From Phlebiopsis flavidoalba (lineage: Eukaryota; Basidiomycota; Agaricomycetes; Polyporales; Phanerochaetaceae): a DNA stretch of 64,000 nucleotides. The notes below the pieces were generated by a model that saw nothing but the letters and a program-made list of their open reading frames with translations, ran no database searches and was not told the origin of the DNA. Positions within the stretch are counted from its first letter, which is position 1. Every line of letters starts with the position of its first letter. The position numbers and the translations under genes are program-made. Of this stretch, positions 11,350-23,175 are shown piece by piece. The stretch lies in assembly GCA_035772785.1 (NCBI GenBank), contig JAOCPU010000030.1, forward strand, positions 124,001 to 188,000. The letters are read 5' to 3'.

Positions 11350-12952
11350 ATGCCGGACGGCCACACGCAGTCATCTTGCCTACAACGCCAGACAACATGG
11401 CATCCGACATCGCAGCCAAACGTCAACATAACTCATCTGTGGCGAGTGAACCGTGTCTACCGTCGAACTACTGGTGCACATCTTTCTTATCTTGCGCACA
11501 GCGCTTTCGGCACAGCGATGGTTTACGCCTGGATCAAGCCTGTCCTTCTCACATGCTCTCCACTGGCGGGACATTGGCTACAACGCCCCTCAGCTCTGGT
11601 CAAGGGTCGAACTGTGGCCAAGAAACCTAGGCCACGTTTCCGCAGGTGCTTCAACGCTCAGGGACGCGCCCTACTTGACGCAGGAGTTGTCTTTCATGGC
11701 GCGCAGACTGCTCTTCCTTTTCGTGGCCTCCCCGTCCAGGAAATCAATCGCACCCACAACACTTGTGAACGACATATTGGGACGAGATGCATCGGTTCAG
11801 GACACTCCGGGTCCATTGCGAGGAGTTATCTCTGGCAACCCAACGCGACACAGGTCTCCTCCAAGGCTGATGTGGCTTACTCTGAAGTTGGCCAACCCTG
11901 AAGTCAGAAACTTCGACATCTCGCCCACTGGCTGCTGCCTCGTCACTCTCCTACCTAGCTTGCAATTTCTGGCTGGAAATGCGAAACTTACCGCACTCGA
12001 CTGTCTGGTGCTCTGTCCCTTTCTCCCCAACCTTCGCTTCCTGCACATCAACGCTATGGTTGTGGGCCGTGTGTGGCGGGGGGCCGCGACCTCCTTGACA
12101 CGCTGCGCAACTCGCCGCTCCTCGAACGGCTTGTATTCACCGGCGGCCTCGGGTGGCCCAGGGTGTTCAACTCCAGGGGCAGGGAAATGTCACCACCCCG
12201 CCAGCACCCGTCCACCTCCCAAAGCTGAAATCACTCGCACTGATCGACGAAGGGATCACACACCGCGCTCCTCCTCGAGTTCCTCGTCCTCCCGGCCCGA
12301 CACCGTGCCCAGCCGCTCACGCCTCGAATACCGCGTACACGACTCCGACGCGGTCGCCCACGCCCACGCAGCTCACAACCCTTATCCAGAAGGCTGCTGC
12401 GCGCCACACCCGCCGCCGCTCCGCACGCTCACGATCCGCGCGAGCACCACCGACCCCGAGTACCACCCGGACGACGCCGCCGCAGAGGACGACGAGGAGC
12501 CTCCAGAGCGCACGCTGCGCGTCGTCGGGTGCGCAACACGCTGGCGCGTGCCGCGGGGCCCTCTGCTGCGGCGCGTGCACGCCTCGAGGGCGTCACGCTT
12601 GTGTACGCGCGTGATAGTGATCTCAATTGGGCGTGGACGACGCTCGAGGGTTCGACCGCCTGCTGGGACGCGCTGCCGCTCGCGCAGGTGAAGATGCTCT
12701 TTGTCGAGGGGCGCGATGCGGTGAACAGTCTGCGGTGCCGCTTGGGTTTGATTTTTGGGGAGGAGGAGGGTGCCGTATGCGGAGATGCCGCCGTGGGGCG
12801 TGTTTCGGGCTGGGATGCAGGGTGTGAGGGAGCATGAGCTCGTTGAGCTCGAGCCGATACGTGAGGAGTTTAAGAGCTTGAGGGCAGCGGTTTTGTATTC
12901 GCCGCCGTGGCAGAGTGCTAGGGCTACACTAGAATATGAGTTGCTGCGATGA
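11350..12952 (+). CDS. F-box/LRR protein, gene A (block 1), frame-broken
   Basis: The F-box is recognisable as 'VNR' changing frame to 'VELLVHIFLILRTALS' (11447-11500), then 'SSLSFSHALHWRDIGYNAPQ' and 'LWSRVELWPRN'. The other duplicated copy (18011-19686) reads 'SNRLPVELLAIVFSHC' at this place without a frame change, so one or two bases were altered inside the F-box here. A leucine-rich middle follows ('LPSLQFLAGNAKLTALDCL', 'FLPNLRFLHINAMVVG'), then a GC-rich 3' part. The C-terminus is 'REHELVELEPIREEFKSL', shared with A' ('KAHELVELEPIMMEF'). The role expected from the family is substrate choice in SCF ubiquitin ligases. At least four frame changes make function doubtful unless they are sequence errors. 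The start may be 11350 or 11376; both frames meet the F-box imperfectly. Confidence 0.6.
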
Positions 12953-13880
12953 GGCGTTGCGATCGAAACTCACCGTCTTCTTGTACAATCTATACAAATA
13001 TAGCAATTAGAATATGCAGACTTTGAAATAATACCGAGGATTTACGCGCATGTACTCTCCAGTCTACAAACGATGCATCTGCCACAAAAACAGGATATGA
13101 GCAAGATAGTCGTCCTCCGAGTCGAGGTATGATTACGTAATCATCATCATGGCGCTTTCGTGCGTATCCGGCCTACAGAAGTTGACGAAGCCGTGAATAT
13201 GCAAGATTCTAGTCGCATATCCATCTCCACAGAAGACACGCCCCCCCCCCCACCCCAGCCGAAGGATTTTACAAGTGACTCAGTGATTCCCATTCCAGCA
13301 CTGACGTAGGCAGCGGACTGCTTGCTCGGTGTGAGGACGTCCTCGGTGACTCTGACTCACCGTGACGGTGCGGCGTCAGGCTTTACGACTAGCTTGCCTT
13401 CCCCTAACCCGGTGAGTCTTCTGTACTTCGGTTTGACTAGAACCATTGCCAGATACTCCGAGAAATACGTTGTTCATCATGCCGCGGCTGGGCGAGCACC
13501 CGCGCCGTTCGGCGTTGCTACCCTTTTGGGCTACCCCCGGACACTTCACGCTGTCTATCAAGCGACTTGACCACCTCGAAAGCATCATGTTCGTCTCTAC
13601 TCTTACTATGGATTCGAGACCTAGACTGGTGATTCCGTTCCTGTATTCAATTGACTACTTTGTTAGGTCCTGCAAGGTATTTTAAACTTGGCTTCAAGGG
13701 CTCATTTCTACAGTGGCCGATTGATGGACACTAGGGTTTTTTTTTACATCCAGTCGGGATGGTGAGTTGGTCTGTTCGCGGCCGTGGTCAGATCACTCCG
13801 ATGGGCCACCCACGCCACGAGTTCATTGTACTCTGCTTTTGGACCACATTTCGGGCCACCGAGCAGTCGACCAACGACCG
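12953..13880. other. intergenic stretch between F-box genes A and B
   Basis: No domain-bearing frame is visible; the 82-codon frame at 13322-13570 is unremarkable. It contains a poly-C run near 13243 and a T run near 13738-13745. The last 120 bases match the region upstream of B' (about 20570-20670). Confidence 0.4.
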
Positions 13881-13882
13881 CC

Positions 13883-13889
13883 TATAAAA
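13883..13889 (+). promoter_or_regulatory. TATA-like box of F-box gene B
   Basis: The sequence 'tataaaa' at 13883-13889 lies about 140 bases upstream of the ATG at 14029, followed by a long pyrimidine-rich leader. The corresponding place upstream of B' (about 20651-20670) reads 'accgcctgacctcgctattc', where the TATA element is gone. Confidence 0.5.
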
Positions 13890-14028
13890 CCTCGATGCTC
13901 CTTCCTCACCTCCACCCTCCATCTTTCTCTGCTCAACATCTCATTCTGCGTGTTTGCCGTGTTATCGTCAGTCCTCGTTATCTTCCAGCTCTACTTTTTG
14001 TACGGCCGCACACGACCTCTCCTACAAT

Positions 14029-15503
14029 GCCGGACGACCTCCACAGACCATTGTGGCCGGGCGTCATCATAATTATCGCCAAACCATAAACCGTCTCCCC
14101 ATCGAACTCTTGACCCTAATCTTCGCCTTCACTCTCGACCAGTCCAAAGAGGGTACCAGCTACAATTGGATCAGGCTCTTCCCACGTATGCTCCCACTGG
14201 TACAATGTCGGCATCGAGGCTCCCTTCCTTTGGTCTGTCGATTACTACAGCAGGGGGTGGTGTGGCCAAGGAGCACGTACGGCAAGAGATTCTGCGGCGC
14301 TCTGGATCCCAGGCCGTACCGTACTCGACGTCTACATCGACCCGGAGGACTTTCGTTCGTACCGAAAACATTCACAATAAAAGGCGAACTTGTAGGCTAC
14401 TCCTCAGTTGAGCGAGAACTTCTGGCATTAATGCCCCGAATTCGATCCCTGGAAGCTTCATATGGCTAACCACGCACGACGACCTGCTCGCCGCACTCCA
14501 GGAGACCCCGAAGTTGAGACACCTGCAGTTACACTTGCCAGGTCGCAATGAAACCAAGGACTCACATCTCGTTGGTTTTGCCATTCACGACCCGTCAACA
14601 TAGTCTCAAGACCCTCAAACTCTACACCGACGCGATGTTGAAAGGTGTTCTTCGCGCGCCGGACATCCGGTACTCCACATTAGCGGGTTCAATATTGGCA
14701 GCCACACAGAACGGGAAAGCACTACGAACTCAAAGATCTGTTCGACACACGCTTCGCGGGATGCCTCTGCTCGAAGACCTCTCTCTTTCGTCGGTGTTGT
14801 TCACTGGCCTCTTGCTCCAGCCAAGGTGTTTCACGTTTGCTCCGGTCTCTCTGTCTCGCTTGCAATCCCTCACACGCTGTCAGGAGCCACTACACCATGA
14901 CTATCTCGGTATCCTCGACCACTTGAAGATCCCCGTGGGGACGCGTCTTGATTTTCTCTTTGATATGTTCAGTTGGGAGGACATGTCCCTCGGAAGTCTG
15001 GCGCAACTCAAACGGGCACTCTGCGTCTTCGAGACCAATAATGGTGACCACACCATCAGCAAGTCTCGTCCTCTACGGACTCTGAAGCTCCGTTGCACTA
15101 AGGGGCGTTTGCAGTTCACCGGATGCGCGCACACCGGCAATTGTGTCGAAGACTCCGAGAGCCATATACCTGCTCGTTCAAGTCGCTCGATCTCACGTTC
15201 ATCCGCCGGACGGGCTGGTCGACAGGCCCGGAGTGGCGTCTTGAGGGCTTCGACGAAGTCATGGCTCTTCTCCCGTTGCAGGAGGCCCAAACGCTTAAGC
15301 TAGAAGGACGACACGCCTACGAAAACCTTAAGCAATACCTTGGTAATTCCGCCACGGCTGCAACGACACCAGAAGATGGGGTCTATGATTTCGGTACTTC
15401 GCAGTCCTTCGTTGAAGAGGGCGTACTCCCGGGACTTGAGCCTGGCATTCAATGCCGGTTTCCCAGCATCCAAACGGTTTATATCCGCGACACGCGTTTA
15501 TGA
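14029..15503 (+). CDS. F-box/LRR protein, gene B (block 1), frame-broken
   Basis: The start 'MPDDLHRPLWPG' at 14029 is followed by a frame change and the F-box 'INRLPIELLTLIFAFTLDQ' (about 14088-14143). Then come 'GYSSVERELLALMPRIRSLE' near 14395-14455, 'HSLKTLKLYTDAMLKGVLRA' at 14599-14658, 'LRGMPLLEDLSLSSVLF' at 14752-14800, 'SFKSLDLTFIRRTGW' near 15178-15225 and 'VMALLPLQEAQTLKLEGR' near 15259-15310. These are repeated Leu-x-x-Leu segments of an LRR-like tail. The C-terminus at 15503 reads 'FPSIQTVYIRDTRL'. B' (20796-22310) has the same segments in the same order, so the pair is paralogous. Its role by family is an SCF substrate receptor. Three or four frame shifts are needed. Confidence 0.62.
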
Positions 15504-15599
15504 CATGCGTGTAGGTAGTTCAAATATGGCAGACAGGAAGCCGTGCACTCCACGCTTTTCAAGCTCATGTAGTCTAGGATTCAGCTGCTCTTTAATCGG

Positions 15600-16140
15600 A
15601 ATCTTGTGATTTTTACTGATACTCTTGCATGCTTATGTTCTATCTCATTCGCACGACAACGTTTGGCGGACTTTTGCGTTGGTGTGCTCCGGCTTTCTCT
15701 ACTCTTCGTCGCGACTGCTCCAGAGAGCGGATATGTGATAACCGTAAGCACTCTTAAAAAAGCCATGTGCTCTAGTGACTGTCTCGACTCACTGAGCAGT
15801 CGCTGTGTGGCGTGGGCGTGCCCAAGCGACGAAGAGCAGACAAGTATTGAGCGCTGAGCGCTCGCTGAATGCCTCTGAGGAGGTGCCCAGGGTCCCGATG
15901 TCAAATCGGGGTCTGCCAACTTGCCAAGCGCGCGAGAGCGCACAGTCACCCGACGCAGAGCCCGTCTTCAGTCTCAGTAGGCGTGGTTATCTGAGCAAGA
16001 TCATGCCCGCTCAAACGAGGTGCGTGATGATTTACGAGTACATTTGGCTCCTTTATACTGTAGCCTTTCGAACAACCGTCCCTCGTCATGCTTCATGCTC
16101 GACGCTGGCTTCCCTCAGTCCCTTGCTCCTATCACGGGAT
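15600..16140. repeat. direct repeat, copy 2 (partner 7750-8280)
   Basis: This block is similar to 7750-8280 in the same orientation (see that entry). It lies directly downstream of gene B. I could not find a third copy downstream of B'. Confidence 0.55.
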
Positions 16141-16489
16141 GAAGCAAAGTGACAGTCTCAGGTGTGTCTGTTTAGGCTCTGTCTAACACATCCACTCAAG
16201 CGGCTATTAACGGATTTTCTAGCATTACCTTGCATAAGGTGCTTGCCACGACTCTTCAAGTTTGTCCGCTAGCCAAGCCCGTGAGTCGCTTCAGTTACCA
16301 ATGTTTAACGTGTACCAAAGCCCAACTTTCAAGACATTTTCATAGTAATGACATACGACATCCCACTTTACATAGTAGCCCAGGCGGTTCTAAACATACG
16401 TGTGCCCTTTGAGCACTCGCCGTCAGTAGCTTGCCAAACACTGTTTGCGAAGTCTAGGCCTGCCAGTTTGTGTGATGAGCAGTACGGCG

Positions 16490-16960
16490 TGCTGCGTAAC
16501 GCGTACGTGGTCATTTTCTGCTTCTTTTGCAGGAGGTACCTATGTTGCTGGCATGCGGGAAGTGCAGATCGGGTGTCTGTGGGCCAGGCTGAGCGAACCC
16601 TTCACAGGCATTCCTTATATACGCCATCTTTGCTCGCATATATGACTGTTCTATCCACGCATGATTAATGATTACCAGGAACAACCTCTTTGATGCAGAT
16701 TCTGTCTCGGCCGTATCGTGGGGGACGCTCTCACACAATGGGGATGAGGAGATTCATGCATGAGTGCAAAGATATTCGCAACGTTGCAGTTGCAGACAGC
16801 TTTCTGGTCTCTGCAGTGGTGCGTTGTGATGCGCAAGTATTAATCCTCTTTTGCTCGTGCGGAGACTAACCATGTCGTTGACAGGCGGGTCCCACGGAAG
16901 GCAGACGCCCAGGTGCCTGTGAGCCAGCTTGAGCTATCCCTCTACAGCATCCCTATTCCT
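16490..16960. repeat. tandem pair of an about 65-110 base segment, period about 338
   Basis: The segment 16556-16620 ('ggaagtgcagatcgggtgtctgtgggccag...') recurs as 16894-16958 ('ggaaggcagacgcccaggtgcctgtgagccag...'). About 45 preceding bases (a pyrimidine-rich 'cttttgc' stretch) are also similar. Both copies follow an AG that would suit a splice acceptor, so this may be a duplicated exon of an unrecognised gene. Translations are 'EVQIGCLWARLSEPFTGI' and 'KADAQVPVSQLELSLYSI', in different frames. Confidence 0.5.
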
Positions 16961-17496
16961 CCGTCAATTTTACTTGCAGATATGGCTACGCTGCCCGTGG
17001 ATACCCCCCGTTCATTGCCAGGATCAATGTCTTCAGCTCAGACCCTGTCCCTCTAAACCGTGTAGCGGCAGATCCTCCTACAAAGTCCAGGGCAAAGAGA
17101 TTCGCGCACGAGCACCAAGACACACGCTCGGTCCCACGCCGCCTCACCGCTAGCACAAAACCCAACTCTGCTTGGGCTACCAGGAACCTCCTTCCGCGGC
17201 CCCGCGCATGCCGTAGAGGTGATCTCACTCTTGCCCCCTAACACCCAACAAGCGACTGGGGCCCTACCCACGGTGCCATTCCGCCCCCGCAGATTACTTA
17301 CCTATTTTAATATGACGTCGCGGTGTCCTGTGAGTCCCTCGTCTCCTCCGGGCCAATGGGCACGGGTTATACCTGGAACGTCCAATACTGAAATATAGTG
17401 TCTTTTTCTCAGCTCCCTCGGATGCATATATTTCTTGAAGATACACGCACAGTTCTTTTTTACGCCCCACCAGAAAGCGAGCACGCTTCGTGGATG
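16961..17496. other. no supported gene; contains the upstream edge of duplicated block 2
   Basis: A 17-codon piece near 16981-17056 ('MATLPVDTPRSLPGSMS') is the only tidy frame. The stretch 17311-17365 matches 10040-10105 and marks where the second copy of the F-box block begins. Confidence 0.4.
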
Positions 17497-17635
17497 TTTA
17501 TAGGCTCAGAGATATAAGTTCCGTGATCAGCTTTTTCAGGCACACATCCTTTGGCGGGTACATGCGTGGTTCTTTGCTGCGCTCAATCAGGATTCGCTAG
17601 TCCCGTCCTGCTCGTTACCATTGGTGAAGATTTAA
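17497..17635. repeat. solitary diverged unit of the roughly 175-base repeat
   Basis: The order 'gagatata...', 'gcgggtacatgcgtggttctttg', 'tcctgctcgttaccattgg' follows that of a unit in the 10281-11015 array, at the equivalent place upstream of gene A'. The similarity is weak but collinear. Confidence 0.45.
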
Positions 17636-18010
17636 TTATGAGCGAATATAAACAATCAATATTGACCATTTGCATGGTAAGATGGAATTTCAGCCAGTGT
17701 AACAATTTTTTGCGGCACTGAATACACCGAAGAGAGTACGCTCTACCTCTTTGGTTTGAGTAAGGTAGCAATATTTATGACTCCTTCGTCGTATTCAACG
17801 GACAATATGTGAAGGCAGAAGCCCCCAAGTAGATCGTTGACCCGTCAATGCTTTCGGGAGGATGCGACATCGCAATCGGCAAATGCCGTCAACTTCGGCC
17901 ACCTCGTACAAAATGGTGGCCTAAGAACGTTTCAACAGCCGCCGTTCCCATTGGATATCCTTAACTTCAACCCCACCTCCACCTCCATCTCAACCACCAC
18001 CTCTACTGCG

Positions 18011-19686
18011 ATGTCAATTCGTCACATGCAGACCGTGTTGTCCTGCGCAAACCCACCAACCTTGACCAGGTCATTGCCACTAAACAGCAAACAAAGTCAC
18101 TCGACTTCATCAAACCGCTTGCCTGTCGAGCTCCTCGCCATTGTATTCTCCCATTGTCCGGGACTCGGAGCCCGATTGGAACGAGGACCAATTATGCCTG
18201 GATCCAGATCATCCTTCTCGTATGCTCTCGTTGGTCGGAGCATCGCCTCCAGCCTCAACACTCCCATTCTCTGGTCGGCGGTCACCGATATTACCACAAA
18301 ACATGGGCTACATCCCCGTATAGTGCTGCAGCAATTCCCTAAACAAGCTCGGCTCGATGCGCGCCTCGTTATTCACGATCAGAGAAGGAGATAGCTGCCA
18401 GAATTATGACGACCTTTCGACGCACCAATTTCAATCGCTCTCTGGAACTTGCGCATGAGATGATATTAGGGCAGATACACCCGGTTTTCCGGTCCGTCTG
18501 GATACATTGACATCAGGGACTACTTCTGGCAGCCCAACACGACGCAAATCCGCCTCGAAAGTTGAAGAAATTGGAAGTTGAGTCTATCAAACCACCTTTA
18601 CAGAGGTGGAAAGCACTTCGATGTCTTGTCGCACTGGCTGATTTCTCTTCTCCCCTACATACCCTGCGAGAGCTCACAAAAAAAAAAAAAAAAATCAACA
18701 GTCAGTGACACAACTATCTGGCATACGTTTTCCTTCCCAACCATCCGCTACCTCAAAAGGTCACAAATTCATTGCTCAGGACGTGGGACCATGGGTTGGC
18801 TGAGGCAGGCGACTTTGCTCAAAATGATCTGCGGGTCGCCCCTCCTCGAAGAGCTCATGATCAACACCGGCCTTGCATGGCCCAAAGGTGCTGAACCCCA
18901 ATGACACACAAAAGCTTCGCCCTCTCAGGAGCCGATTCGCCTCCCAAAGCTGAAGACCGTGTCATTGTGCGATCGCAGCTGCGACCCTTTGTCCGTTGCT
19001 CAAATACCTGGGTGATACCTGTTTGAAGCCTCCGTCGAGCTCCAATATTTTGCTACACAATCCCGACAGCATGTCCAATGCTCTCGAGCCCCTCTGCCAA
19101 ACGCTCAACGTAGCCATGTATGCCCCCAGTACCCCAAACTCACGACCCATCGCCCCCCTCCTCACTCTAAAGATTTCGGGATGACATATACAGGGAACTC
19201 TGGGGCAATGCGTGGCGTTCCGCTCGCTGCATTTCATCGGTTGCGCTGGGGCACATCTTAACAAAAAAGAGATCGCGGGCGCAGTGTGCACCGAGGACAA
19301 GCACACCAGAATCTGCACGCTCCAAGAATCTCCACATCTCTCTTGTCTTTACACTGACGAAAACGGCTTCCCCTACAACCGGCCTTCCCGTGGAGGACAG
19401 CTCGTGGGTTTCAACGCAGTGCTGCTGGACCTACTTCCGCTGGCCGAGGGTGCGTGTGCTGCGCGTTGAGGGCCGCGACGCATACAACAGCTTACGGCAG
19501 CGAAATTGGGCTGCTCAATGAGTCTGATGTGCCCTACGCGACAGCGCAACCGCATGGCACGTTTCACCCCCTGGGCATGCGCACGGTGAGAAAGCGCACG
19601 AGCTTGTGGAGCTCGAGCCAATTATGATGGAGTTCACGAGGCTTAACGGAGATGTCTATGGGACTCTCTGCTCCATCGGGATGTGA
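18011..19686 (+). CDS. F-box/LRR protein, gene A' (block 2), frame-broken
   Basis: 'MSIRHMQTVLSC' starts at 18011 and runs in frame into the F-box 'SNRLPVELLAIVFSHC' (about residues 35-50), then 'SSFSYALVGRSIASSLNTPI' and 'LWSAVTDI', paralogous to gene A. The first frame stops at 18394. Further pieces are 'FPTIRYLKRSQIHCSG' near 18738, 'MICGSPLLEELMINTGLAWP' at 18822, 'GQLVGFNAVLLDLLPLAEG' near 19396 and the end 'HELVELEPIMMEFTRLNG' to the stop at 19684-19686. A run of 17 A (18679-18695) interrupts the middle. This is an SCF-type F-box family member. It is more decayed in the middle than A but has an intact F-box. Confidence 0.55.
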
Positions 19687-20795
19687 GAAGTATACACTCG
19701 GCTACGTACAGATCAAACATGCCTCGTTAGCTAGATCGAAAAGCTTGCACACTGGCAGGTCAGCGACCTGAAGAAAGGACGGTTTGAATTTGGCCCACCT
19801 TGCGTAATCTCTGTAAAAATTGTTTAGAATGCTATTATCGAGGAATGTATTTACTACAATACCAGTGAGGGGTCGGAACACGCTGCGCTCGGTGAGCACT
19901 ACAAGTAGCTAATTGATTCTAATGACCTCCCTTACCAAATCAAGGTATCGGACCTATTATCGTGAGCATCGCGTGGCGTCATACTCCTCTTCATGGAGAC
20001 CATGATCATGATGTTGCTGAGAACTCCCTGGCTTACTGCAGCTTCGGCCGCTCAACATACTTGTGACACTGAGTTATGATTCCCGCAAAAAACAAAATAC
20101 AGGCGAGGCAGCTTATACTGTTCAGCAACAAGTGTCAAGGGCTTGATGTGGAGTGTGGAGTCTAGACATCTTGTTCGCAACATCGTGTGGCAGTTTGTAC
20201 TTGACCAGCGCGAGCACTGGTGCTCTCACAACAAGACGAATAATCTGTACACAACATCCTTGTCTTAGGCAGCATTCAACCACTAAGGTATACTCAGGAA
20301 GGTCTTTGAACGACAGCGTTGCGATTGATACATGTCTTCAATTCAGCGCCATCGTGGCTGCCTTAAGTTTGCGGCACCACGCCCAAGTCTTTTGGTGATC
20401 CTATCTTCATTTTCCCGACAGTCTACTGTAAGCTCTCTGTGTGACGTGTGACGCAGAAGTGTATGATTCAAGATTTATTTCATTCATTTTTACTACGCTA
20501 TGACTATCTTATCCGTATCTGGCAAAGACGAATCATTGTCCGGCCTAAATGGCGCTGTGCGGTTAGTGATTGAGATTGGCCAGGTTGGCCACCTACGCAG
20601 CGATGTCATCATTTGTGCTCTGTTTCTGGATTCTGACCACCGGGCGCTCCACCGCCTGACCTCGCTATTCTTTCCTTCCTCCATCATTCTTTGCCTCTTA
20701 CCGCTTCACATCAGGGCATCGACGACAATTTTCGTCAGCATAGCTATCCTTTCATCTATATCTTCGTCCACACACTCCCCCTCTCAATTCTCGCC
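19687..20795. other. intergenic stretch between A' and B'
   Basis: No recognisable coding sequence is visible. The last 220 bases correspond to the promoter and leader of gene B, but the TATA element is absent. Confidence 0.45.
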
Positions 20796-22310
20796 ATGAC
20801 AGACGGCGCCACAGAGGCCATCGTGGCCAAACGTGATAGAAACTCTCTCAAGCCCATCAACCGCCTTCCCTTCCGAGCTTTCTGACCATAATTTTCGCCT
20901 TCGCCCTGGACCACTACAAGAGGACAACGAGCTACGAATGGATCAGGCTCTTCCATGTATGCTTCCACTGGTACGACGTCAGCAGCAAGGCCCCCTTTCT
21001 TTGGTCGGCAATCACTACAGCAGGCGGGTACGAACAATTGAAGGAAAATGTTTGGCGAGAGATGCTACAGCGCTCTGGATCTCAGACCCTACTCGATGTC
21101 CACATCAAACTAGAGAATTTCCGTGGATTGCAATCACCGACCGGTGAACGTTTACGCTACTCTCCGATTGCGCGCGAAATTCTGGCACAGATGCACCGTA
21201 TTCGATCTCTGGAGGCTTGTTTGCCTCTAACCACGACGGTCTGCTTGCAACGCTCCAGGATGCTCCGAAGCTCAAGCGACTGGAGCTATACTTGCCATAT
21301 CGGTATCGAACTCCTATATTGGACATCTCGTCACTTCCCCCATTCACAAAATCCCAACATAGCCTCGAGACATTCAAACTCTATACTGACATGTTGTCGA
21401 GCGGTGTTCTTCGTGGACCTGGAATTCGGGTGGCTCCATATTAGCGGGTTGAAACTTGGCGGCCACTACCTACTCAAGGACCTGTTTAAACACCATTCGT
21501 GGCATGCCTCTTCTTGAGGACCTCTGTCTTAGTTGGGTTGTTCACTAGCATGGCCTCGGTCCTGGAGCAACACATAAGTCTCCGATTCCTCCGGCCAATC
21601 TTTCTCATTTGCAAACCACCTTACGCTGGCAGCCTCTCATGACGCCTGTTTCGGCATCCTCGAACGGTTGAACATCCCCGCGACGGCGCGCGCCTCGACC
21701 TCTTCTTGGAAACGTTTAGTCGTGAGCAAATGTCTCATGCGAGCCTTGCACGACTCAAGCAGGTGCTCTACGTCCCCGAGCCTAACAACGGCGAACCACG
21801 CGATCAGCAGATATGGTCCTCTTCGAGCTCTGAAGGTCAGAGCCCAGGGTGGTATCGTTTGCAGTTCACCGGATGCGCGCATCTCGGCGATTGTGTCGAG
21901 GATGCCAAGAGCCATACCTGCTCGCTCAAATCCTTCGGACTCACATTTACTTGCCGCCAGGACTGGCTGAGAGGGCCCACGTGGTCTCTTCTACGGGGGG
22001 GCTTCAATGCGTTTGATGGATCTGCTTCCCTTGCAGGAGGTGGAGATCCTCAGTTTGAAAGGAAAATACATCTGCAAGCGCGCATGAAGCAGCGTCTTGG
22101 CCTTGACATCGCGTCTTCAGCAGCAACAGAAGTGGGCGTGCCGTGCAACCCTGGGTCTTCAGTCCCTTCAGAGCAAGGAGATCCGCACCCAGCTGAGCTT
22201 GAGCTCGCCATTCGGCGTTCATGTCATTCCCCAACCTCCGCACTCTTTATATGGACTCTGATTATTCTGAACCCGTGCGACGCGCCTCGGCCCACGGTGT
22301 GTTACAATGA
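20796..22310 (+). CDS. F-box/LRR protein, gene B' (block 2), frame-broken
   Basis: 'MTDGATEAIVAKRDRNSLKP' begins at 20796, then 'INRLPF', where the frame breaks inside the F-box and resumes as 'ELSDHNFRL' in another frame. Paralogous segments follow in the same order as in B: 'YSPIAREILAQMHRIRSLEA' near 21158-21217, 'SLETFKLYTDMLSSGVLRGP' near 21361-21420, 'RGMPLLEDLCLS' near 21498, 'AHLGDCVEDAKSHTCSLKSF' near 21878-21935 and 'MSFPNLRTLYMDSDYSEP' near 22221-22275, with the stop at 22308-22310. Breaks are more numerous than in B, and the loss of the TATA box suggests this copy may be silent. Family role as for B. Confidence 0.58.
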
Positions 22311-23116
22311 CGGCAGCCCTATAGATAAACGGTATATAATAGGCAGATAAGTCACAATGTACATAACCAAGTAGTTTCGAATGTATTAGACCTCTCTTCC
22401 GTCGGACACAAAGTTCATTCGCTTCGGAAGTGTAACGTGGTCTGAAGAGCTGTTTAGTCGGATTCCCTAGGATCTAGGATGTAACTTTGAAATATTCGCC
22501 ATCGTTGGAGCAGACTGGCATTAGGTGTATAGCCGTTGATGGACTCATGGACGTGGTTACTTAATCCTAGAACAATCGCCGTTAGTCAGCAGACCGTGCA
22601 GGCACTCCCATGTCGACGGCCGACCCCACCGTATTACGCGGGCAGCGTTTCTCATAGTCACGGTATGCCTAAATAAAATTGTCGTCCGCCGACGCTTCCA
22701 ATTCTTGCCTGCCTGCATTTTTTGCGTTATTTCAGCATTGATTGACCTTCGCTCATGCTACAGAAGTTAAAACGTGGTTCGTCTGGACTCGCGGGGCCCA
22801 GCTTCCTGTCGGCTGCCGCGGGTCCCACAAGGCTCCTCCAAAAAAAAAAAGAAATGTGGTTCATTCTAGACACATCCCACGTCTTGAGGCTCTAGTATCG
22901 CCAGGGGGGCAGTTGTGTTCATTTATCGAAACATAAGACGATCTATACTGCTTAGCCATGGTTTTGCTACGATGTCGACTCTCGAGGCAAGTCCGTATAT
23001 CTGCACCTGAAATATAGCCCCATCAAATGTGTATTATGATTATGACCAGCGCCGGCTGAGACGCACACGGGACGTGTCACGGGATACGCATCACAATTTT
23101 CCATGAGGCTGTCGAC
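22311..23116. other. intergenic stretch
   Basis: No coding signal is visible. It contains an A run (22840-22849). It separates the F-box blocks from the methyltransferase-like array. Confidence 0.4.
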
Positions 23117-23124
23117 ATATAAAA
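23117..23124 (+). promoter_or_regulatory. TATA-like box of methyltransferase-like copy 1
   Basis: The sequence 'atataaaa' lies about 55 bases upstream of the ATG at 23176. Copies 2 and 3 have comparable elements. Confidence 0.45.
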
Positions 23125-23175
23125 AGTGTGCGCATCAATGTCATAATCCCACACCTCAAGACACAAACCGTCATT

